Positions 56,798 through 64,000 of a stretch of DNA of 64,000 bases are shown here, in pieces. Position numbers and translations under genes: made by a program. Under the pieces are notes generated by a model. That model ran no database searches. It saw only the letters and a list, made by a program, of their open reading frames with translations, and was not told where the DNA came from. The number at the start of each line of letters is the position of its first letter. Positions within the stretch are counted from its first letter, which is position 1. This stretch comes from Ulota crispa (lineage: Eukaryota > Streptophyta > Bryopsida > Orthotrichales > Orthotrichaceae): positions 12,330,409 through 12,394,408 of the forward strand of contig OY987250.1 of the NCBI GenBank assembly GCA_963920765.1, in the 5' to 3' direction.

Positions 56798-58096
56798 AGA
56801 TTAGCAATGATCCCAAAAGCTATGACATCAAAGCACTCAGCACATTCGAAGAAGGATGTTCCAATTCCACCAAACTCTGTAAACCAGACATCTATAATTT
56901 CACTCAGTAGTAACCTTAAATCAATGAAAACTGTCACATGCTAAAACTGCAGATTCAGAAGTGCTTCAGTTTAACCGTTCTCATGGAAAGCTTAGCAAGG
57001 ACAAACTAAGTATACTCCTTAACATAGTTTTGGAAAAGACACGTTGAAAACATACAACTCAAAGAACAAAACTCCAACAATTATAAACTATCTTGAATTC
57101 AGTTCTAATTGAACTTGACAGCAACCGAAAATTTTCAAAATTGGTTCACCTCATGGGCACACAAGTCAAATTTTCTTTAAAACGAACTTACATTAGAGGG
57201 GTTAATGACAATCAGGAAAGTATCCAATACACGTCAGTTAGGTCTCCATTCACAATTGAAAAATCATAACCGAAAGTTTACATGCAATTCAACCTGCTAA
57301 CATACAAAACAATTCTCACTTTAAGACAGGATACCATAGACCGGCAACTGTAGGTTTGAAACTCTGAAAATTACAAAACTTCAAAAAACGTGCTAATCCG
57401 CGAGCCACTGTCAAGGAGCTATTGAAGCAATTCATGCCAGGAGCTTCCTTCTTCAAAATGATTAAACTTAAAATGTAAGCAGACGATAATCAAAGAAAGA
57501 ACGCAGAGAACCAGAACATCCTGACGACTCTGGTTCTCCTCCAAATTAGGAGACAGACCCGAGGTATTGGAAGCTCCTTTCGCGAATTTAATTACAGACT
57601 TTAAAAACTCCTCCTCGCAATATAAGACAGGCAACTGAAAAATTCAAAAACACGAAAATCCTAAGAACGCAAAAACTGCATGATACGGCTGACAATACAG
57701 AATCAATCCTCACATTAAAAGAACGAGGCACTCGAAACCCTAAACCAACTGAAAATTTTCAGAAAACTTGGAAATCGAAGTATTCGCAGCAGCAATTGGC
57801 GCCAAAAGTGTTAATTCGGAACAAAAGAAATGCTGCATGATTCACTCCACTCCAAGCTCATGCAAAAAGGCTCATCATAATCGCATGCTCGAATTTCTAT
57901 GCTCTCATCAATTCATTCAGAATTACGCACAACAATGCAGAACAATAATCAAAGAGAGAGAGAGAGTTCTACCAATTAATCAATCAATCTCCAATTTAAG
58001 ATTCTCTCTCCCATTGACGGTAGAAAAAGCGACGAGGAAAAGTCTTACGAACGCACAAAAGCAGGAGTAATCGCGACCGCCGTGGTTGATCTTCAT
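56798..58096 (-). other. Probable 5' exons or leader of the TOM1-like gene
   Basis: Three spliced-looking segments precede the chosen start. (1) 58096-58049 opens with ATG (MKINHGGRDYSCFCAF) and ends at a GTAAGA donor. (2) A segment starting at about 57634 follows a strong TTTTTCAG acceptor (LPVLYCEEEFLKSV...). (3) About 56868-56798 ends at a GTATGT donor and joins exon 56650 in frame (FGIIANLA|GGSIVTFEDH). Segment 2 hits a stop near 57421 unless an internal donor is used, so a spliced 5' leader is more likely than a continuous N-terminus. Confidence 0.45.
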
Positions 58097-58299
58097 CGCT
58101 TGCTCGCAGGACCGTCCATATCTCCCCCCTCGAGCGACCAAAACGCTCCGCCAGTTCCTTAAAAATCCATGGAAAAAATTGCAAAAGATCGCGGAGAATT
58201 TCTATTGCTATGGAAATGGAAGAGTTCGCTGGATTTTCTTAGAAATCGGACGAGGACGAAGTGTGGAACTCGTCGAGCGAGCTGCAGGGATTTGAGCGA

Positions 58300-59880
58300 T
58301 GGAGCAGGCATCTCTGGCGAGGCAGCGACAGCTGCGGACTGCCGGTGGTGGAGTATCTAGGTCTTATGAACATGTTTCGAGTTTCTCGAAATCTTCGTGT
58401 ATAGATGAAATTGGTGTGGATGCGATGTTGCGATATGTTGATTTGTGATATCTACGAAAGAGGCGGAATCTCGGGTTGGTGATACTTGTGATGCCACGTG
58501 GGAACACGGTAGGGACTAGGGAGTACTAAATGATGGGGGAGAACAGCAGCTGCTGACTGGGGCATTTGCAGGCATTTTTGGAGTAAGTTACGTGAGATAT
58601 TTTTTTTGCTATTCTTGGACCCCCAGCCTTTTTCTTTTTTCATTTTTGTGGGTGACTTCCTTTTAGTTGGTAGAAGAGTTTGGTTGAGACATGTAAAATT
58701 CAGTGTTTTTTTTTGGCGATTTGGTGCTCGATTGCACCCCAAAAAAACATCCGGCTTAAAATGTCAAAAAATATCCCTGGATGAAGTTGCCAAAAAACTT
58801 CAAATTTAAAAAAAAATGGAAGAAATTGCCAAATTGTGGATGAAAATCAAATTATAGACATGTAATATGTGCTAATGTAATATTTTCTATCCAATATGTG
58901 GATGAAGTTTGAAGTTTGGAGTACCATTAAAACATTTTAAATTGCCACTTTGACACTTCTTAAATAATTTTAAAAAAAAAACCCAAATAAAATTTAGTGA
59001 AATGCATTAGGAAAAATTTGAGCCTTCCATGAGCCCATTAATGTTTGACAAACTAAGTTATTACTTGGCTAGTGTGAGTACAAGAAAAATCACTCATATT
59101 TATTGCTATTTTGTATGAAGGATCTTAGCCATACGCACAATCTAAAACAACATAAAAGGTATTGCACTTGTAAATATGTAAATGTACCCACTACTGTAGT
59201 CATTATCCAAGAACTTTACTCATTTGTTCAAATAGAGTAGAATAGAATTTATGGTACTATTGTGCATTTGTACCCATAGTTTTTATCCAATTGGGATAAC
59301 ATGATAATATAGTTTTCATGATTGCATTGAATTCAAAGGGTGAATGAAAATAGAAAATTAGTGATTTGTTTGTTGTAGTGAGTGCATATCTTATGGCCCT
59401 TTTAGAGGCTTTGGAGGGGACTCTCAGAGAGCTCAAATATTTCTAAATGGCATTTTGTAGTTTAGGTAGCTCTTCTATATATTTTCTAGCAAATTTCAAC
59501 AAAGCTTTGCAATATATAATATGGAACCTCTTTCCTCAAGTTTCTAAGTGCTTGTAGTTGGATTTAAAATTTCTTCAAAATCAAGAGATGTTTACTCCAA
59601 AAAGGAATAATTGGTTGGACCATAATAAAAGAATGATGTTGATAAAAAAAAATCTACAAATTAATAGATATGCATTCTCTAATGTTTTGATCTTGATCAA
59701 TGCAATTTTATTACATTATTTATCAATTTGACTCATGCATTTCAACTAAGTATTAGGATTACTAAATACAATTTAGGTCACAGTCAGCAATCACTAAACT
59801 GGCTAATTTTTGCAGGATTTTGACCAAAAAAATCCATGTGCTAAATGTACACTTGGAAAATCATGAGCAAAACCTAGAAT
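58300..59880. other. Spacer and TOM1-like upstream region
   Basis: GC-richer to about 58560, probably promoter of the TOM1-like gene, then AT-rich DNA with no gene or bounded repeat recognised. Confidence 0.45.
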
Positions 59881-61225
59881 TTAGCCCAAAATCATACCTG
59901 GAGATTTGGTGGCTGCAATTGTTGATTTTTTGCACCCTTGGATTTCACATCCGTCACCTCTGCCGCTCCAGCTGATGTTGCGTTCCTTCTCCCTGATCTC
60001 TCCACATGTCGCCTTCCTCTCCCCCTGCATGTTGTTCGATTCGCCTGGTGCCTACCTATCCCTGCACAAAGATAGCACAAATGTTAGAGCAATAAGTTAG
60101 TACGTCAGCAATAATGCAAACTTGCAGAGGATTAGGTTAGGGTTGCTTACCTGTCCTTGTGAAAGTTGCTCCTTGGCTGCTGCTGCTGTGCTACGCCTCG
60201 CTTGGCACCCACGGTTGGAATTCTGGATCTGGAACGTTGCAGACTTGCAGGTCGCAGTCACTTGTTTAACCAACAAGGTGATGCATAACTTGCTTCATTC
60301 TTTAGAGGTTTCTGCTTCAATGCGGGGATTCATTGCTGCCGTCGTTTGGTGGTTTCCGCCCAGACTCTACTGCGGGATTTGCATTCTACCGTTGCGTTTG
60401 AATCTTACCTGCAATGCTTCACAGCTGCTGTGAAAATCTGGAGGCACCAATTTTGCATCTTGCATTCACTACTGCTTTGAAATTTTGGGGCTGAGAAAGT
60501 GGGAAATGGGAACTTTTTTTGTTGGAGATTGTGCCATGTCTAGGAGTGCTGCCACCTCGCCATCACCAACATTGAGGAGTTCTTCAATTTATATGTTGCC
60601 GTTGTGCAAGGGGAGAACACCCTTAGGCCTTGTCTTTTGATATTCTCTGAAATCTCCTATGAGCTTTGTGGACGTCAAGGTGTTGGGTTGTTCAAAATTG
60701 CCTTTCCTTGCTCTGTTATTGGAGGCTTCTGTTGGCTGCTTTGTAAGTGTTGTTTTTCTTGCGTATTAGGTTGATTATCGAGATTGGAGAGTTTGTGCTT
60801 TGTTGAGGCTTTTGATTATGGAGTTGGCTACTAGGGAGTGGGGAATTGAGGGTTATTGGGCATGATTTCTCTTTGCACAAAATCTGTTGTGTTTGGGAGT
60901 TCGAGGAGTACTGCACTAAAGTTCACATTGCCTTCTTGTGGAGGCGCTTCTGCTTTTGGTGTTTTGTTTCTCTTTGATGCAAGATTTGAGTTTGTCTTCC
61001 CCTGTCTTTTGTAGTTCTAGGGTTTAGAATCCTCCCTTGCACAAGTGTAGGTCTTGCTCAAGCCAATCTTAGATTTTTGGTTGCGGTGGTTTAGATTCAT
61101 CTTTGTAGCATACTTGGAGTGGTTTCTGCCACTAGAGGTTGTACCTTTGGGATTTCTACATCTGGTTTAAGTTTTTTTCTGATTGTGTCTTCCCTTGCTG
61201 GGGTGTTGAGCAGAGTCAAGGCTAG
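59880..61225. other. Unassigned segment 5' of the hAT pseudogene
   Basis: Moderate GC, no frame over 103 codons and no recognised homology. It may be the 5' part of the transposon; no terminal inverted repeat was found. Confidence 0.35.
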
Positions 61226-63100
61226 ATGGCTCCCCACTTGAAACTGCCAGAAAACTTTGGAGTGAGAACTTTCGCCTCAAGTCAAAATATCAGCGGTTTT
61301 GGAAAGTATATGCCACCCACCTCCAGTGTTAGCCACGTTACAGAGACTTGCATGTCTCAAATGCCTGCAGTGCCACCTTTGGAGACAACAGTGATGTCGC
61401 CAGAGGTTGCTAATCCTCAGGCGCTTGACCTTAACCTCCTAAGCACAACTGCAGCTAACATTGAAAATGCTTCAAAGGAGGGTCTTGAAACTGCAGTTCC
61501 TTCACAAAAGAGAAAGAAGATTGTAACCAGCACCATAACGAGAAGTTGGCAGGAGGTATGGGCATGCAAATTTTCTTGGGCTGAAGGTGAGTTTGATGCT
61601 GCTGGAGATATTACGTGAGTTATTTGCCGCAGCTGCATTGTAATCAGCGGTAGGCGAAAGGTAATGGTTCCTAAGGAGGATAATCTGGAGAAACATGAGG
61701 GGAAGAGACTATGTCATGTGGATGGGGTGCCATTTTTTCACCTTAAAAAAGGCCAAACCTTTGTGATTGTGGACTGCAAGCACCTCTAGTTTTGCAAGAT
61801 CTGGGCAGGGTGCAAGCAATCCAGGACCTGTGGCTGAGCAGATCACTGTTGGTTTGGAGGGCAAACTGAAGAGGAAGGGAGTACAATTTTCTACCCTTCT
61901 CCAAGTTTTGTGCCATGGTAGACCTATGTGTGATTATGAAAGTGAGCAAAATCTATTGAGGCATTTGAAGGTTAAACATGTGCTTAGAAAGCATTAGTCT
62001 GAAACTATAGGTTGGGAAATGAGTGAACACTTGCATGCATCTGTTTTGCTTGCCTTTAAATCTATTGTTCAATCTGCCAAGTTTTTCTCTATCAATGCTG
62101 ATGAAGTTGTTGCTATAGATAATATCTCTTGGATTGGTGTGCATGTATATGCTATGGATAAGTAGGAAAGAATGCCTCATCTTTTGCATCTGACATGTGT
62201 TGCTGAGAGTGGAACAGCTGTTCATCTAACCAATATGATAATGCAGGCTTTGTTGAGTGAGGGAGGGCTAACCTAAGAGGATATTGCAAGCAAGTTGGTT
62301 TGTTTTGGTGCAGATGGCGTGAGCATATTCCAAGGCCCTAAAACTAGTGTTTCAACACAGATCAGGGAAAAGTAGGCCCCCTACTTATTGGGGGCAAGTT
62401 GTGCCTCTCACAAGATCAATCTAGTGGTGGAAACACTTTCCAAGTACCCACTGGTGTCTTGTTTGGAGGGTATGTTTCAAACAGTTTACACCTTCTTTTG
62501 CAGGAGTAACAAACGCCATTACGAGTTGCAGAAGCTTGCTGACTTCATGGAAACTAAGGATTTGAAGATGCTACGGAATGTTGACATTTGGTGGATCAGC
62601 ATGCACAGTCCAACATAGAGGGTGTTGGCTAAGTACAAAACATTGCTAGTGAAGATGGGTGTGGACATGACAAGTGGTCCTGGCCAAAAAAGAAGTGCTG
62701 CAGCTGTAGACAACTTTGATGTTCTTGTTGACATCAAGGTTCTGTTATCCTTGGCATGTTTCATCCCATTGCTGAATGTTGTGCATTGCTTGATCAAACT
62801 TTCTCAAAGCACATGATATTTTCATTTGTGATTTCTTGCAAGCACTGAAAGTTTGCCAATCTGAACTTGCAAGGCTTTTTGTTGATAGTTCTACCTCTTA
62901 CAGCAATGTAGACTTCAAGACTTATAGTGCTTTAGTGATGCTTAAGTGTGAAGAAATGCCTCTAGAGTGGAAGGAAATGGTGGGAGAAAGTGGACTTTCT
63001 TCTCTATATTTCAACTTCGGCCACACACAAGTGAATGAGCGCTGCCATGACAAGGCAACTGGCCAACACGAATTTGTTTGCCAAGAGGAGTATGGATGAG
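61226..63100 (+). pseudogene. Broken hAT-superfamily transposase (BED finger plus DUF4371-like core)
   Basis: Remnant of a cut-and-paste transposase. ATG 61226 leads into a BED-finger region (WQEVWACKFSWAEGEFD; CRSC about 61623, HEGKRLCH about 61690). A linker KGVQFSTLLQVLCHGRPM lies near 61880. The catalytic-core blocks are INADEVVAIDNISWIGVH (about 62090), FGADGVSIFQGPKTSVSTQI (about 62305), LLGASCASHKINLVVETLS (about 62390), DIWWISM and YKTLLVKMG. Damage: TGA at 61616, frameshift near 61745-61767, TAG 61995, TAG 62163, TAA 62274, TAG 62373, TAG 62616, and a frameshift near 62805. The reading continues to about 63100. Family assignment is from motif order, which is common in mosses and ferns. 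Not functional. Confidence 0.85.
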
Positions 63101-64000
63101 TCCAATTTGGCATTGAGCAGCAGTTTGCAAGTGAGGTTTGCTTGGTTTTTTTGGTTGTTACATTGCTTTCATGTTGCTTCAGTTCTTTGTGATTTTTTGT
63201 GGTATTGAACTCTAGGTTGGGATCTGCTAGTGATGTGGTTGTTTTTTTATTTCTGCAGGTAAAGTGTTGTTGCTACTGTAGGTTTCACAATTGATGGGCG
63301 TAGATCGTGTTTAAGCCTTAGACAGACTGCTATTTTGATTTGATAATGTTGGTTTTTCTCATTTAGTTCTTGCAAGTGGTTGTTTCTTTTGGCATGATTG
63401 AGTTTGTGAGTTCTTGGTCAAGTTTGCAATCAAACGTTTGCTGTATGTGTCTTTCGAGAGGTTTCCCTGATGTATTGTAGATCAGGCAAAGTCTTGTTTT
63501 CCGGATCTGTCCTATTGCTTGGCCAAGTCTGAAAGTGACATGGCTGTATATTTTTTGTATTCCGGTGATCTAGTGAAGAGTACAAGTCTTTGTAATGCAC
63601 ACCCCGTCAATCTGGTCAAATCCAAAAGTGTAGTGACCTGGTCCACTCCATGAGTTTGCTTCGACGATGTGGCCAAGTCTAGGGGTCCACGTATACTGAG
63701 TTCCGACATTGCACTGAAGTCTAGAGGTTGAGAAGTTTTTTCATTTTCTTGTGCTTTCTCTTGGCTTAGTAAAATCAGTTCACTGCATGACTTGAAAGTA
63801 CGAGCTAATGTTGGATGAAAATCTCAGCTCTGGTCAATGTACCTAGTCTTGTATTGCAAATAAAGCCTTTGTTGTTTTTGCTATGCTTGTTTTGACTTTG
63901 TTTCTATGTCAAGTTCCTTGAAATTGTCTTTTTCGAGTTGCAGCCAATCTGGGATGAGTCCAGGAGTGTAGGTAGCCTTTTCTCAAGGACATTGGATTTT
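63101..64000. other. 3' flank of the hAT pseudogene
   Basis: T-rich, low-complexity DNA with no frame of interest; may be the transposon's 3' non-coding part, but no terminal repeat is visible before the window ends. Confidence 0.4.

Overview
This 64 kb window is nuclear DNA from a land plant. It carries five intron-rich plant genes: Mediator subunit MED33, ribosome-assembly factor BRX1, a ferric reductase oxidase (FRO), a glutamate receptor-like channel (GLR) and a TOM1/THH1-type seven-helix membrane protein. All introns used are GT-AG, and each spliced model closes in frame to a length normal for its family. Short-to-medium introns, AT-rich spacers full of small foldback elements, and a decayed hAT transposase would fit a bryophyte or another non-seed plant. 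That placement is an inference; nothing here names the species. I saw no rRNA, tRNA or CRISPR array by eye.

Layout. 219-7509 (+): MED33, 13 exons, with small inverted-repeat transposons (MITEs) in intron 1. 7510-9742: convergent spacer with two MITE copies. 9743-12382 (-): BRX1, 8 exons, with telo-box motifs upstream. 12383-20200: AT-rich spacer with at least seven MITEs. 20533-24687 (+): FRO, 8 exons, with a TATA box and two short upstream ORFs. 24688-27317: spacer with two MITEs. 27318-33894 (-): GLR, 7 exons, with MITEs in three introns. 33895-51510: about 17.6 kb of AT-rich spacer that is mostly nested MITEs plus a minisatellite. 51511-56612 (-): TOM1/THH1-like gene, 12 coding exons, with probable 5' exons reaching about 58.1 kb. 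58.3-64 kb: spacer ending in a broken BED-finger/hAT transposase.

The genes are unrelated housekeeping or signalling genes and do not form a functional cluster. The most notable content is the repeat landscape. One group of elements begins TTAA-CC(C) and ends GG(G)-TTAA, the termini and target duplication expected of piggyBac-type transposons. One copy sits inside another MITE whose uninterrupted paralogues are also in this window, so the insertion can be read directly as duplication of TTAA. Other families show a 9-bp target duplication (Mutator-like), shared terminal repeats with unrelated interiors, and foldbacks nested inside foldbacks. No intact transposase for any of them is present.
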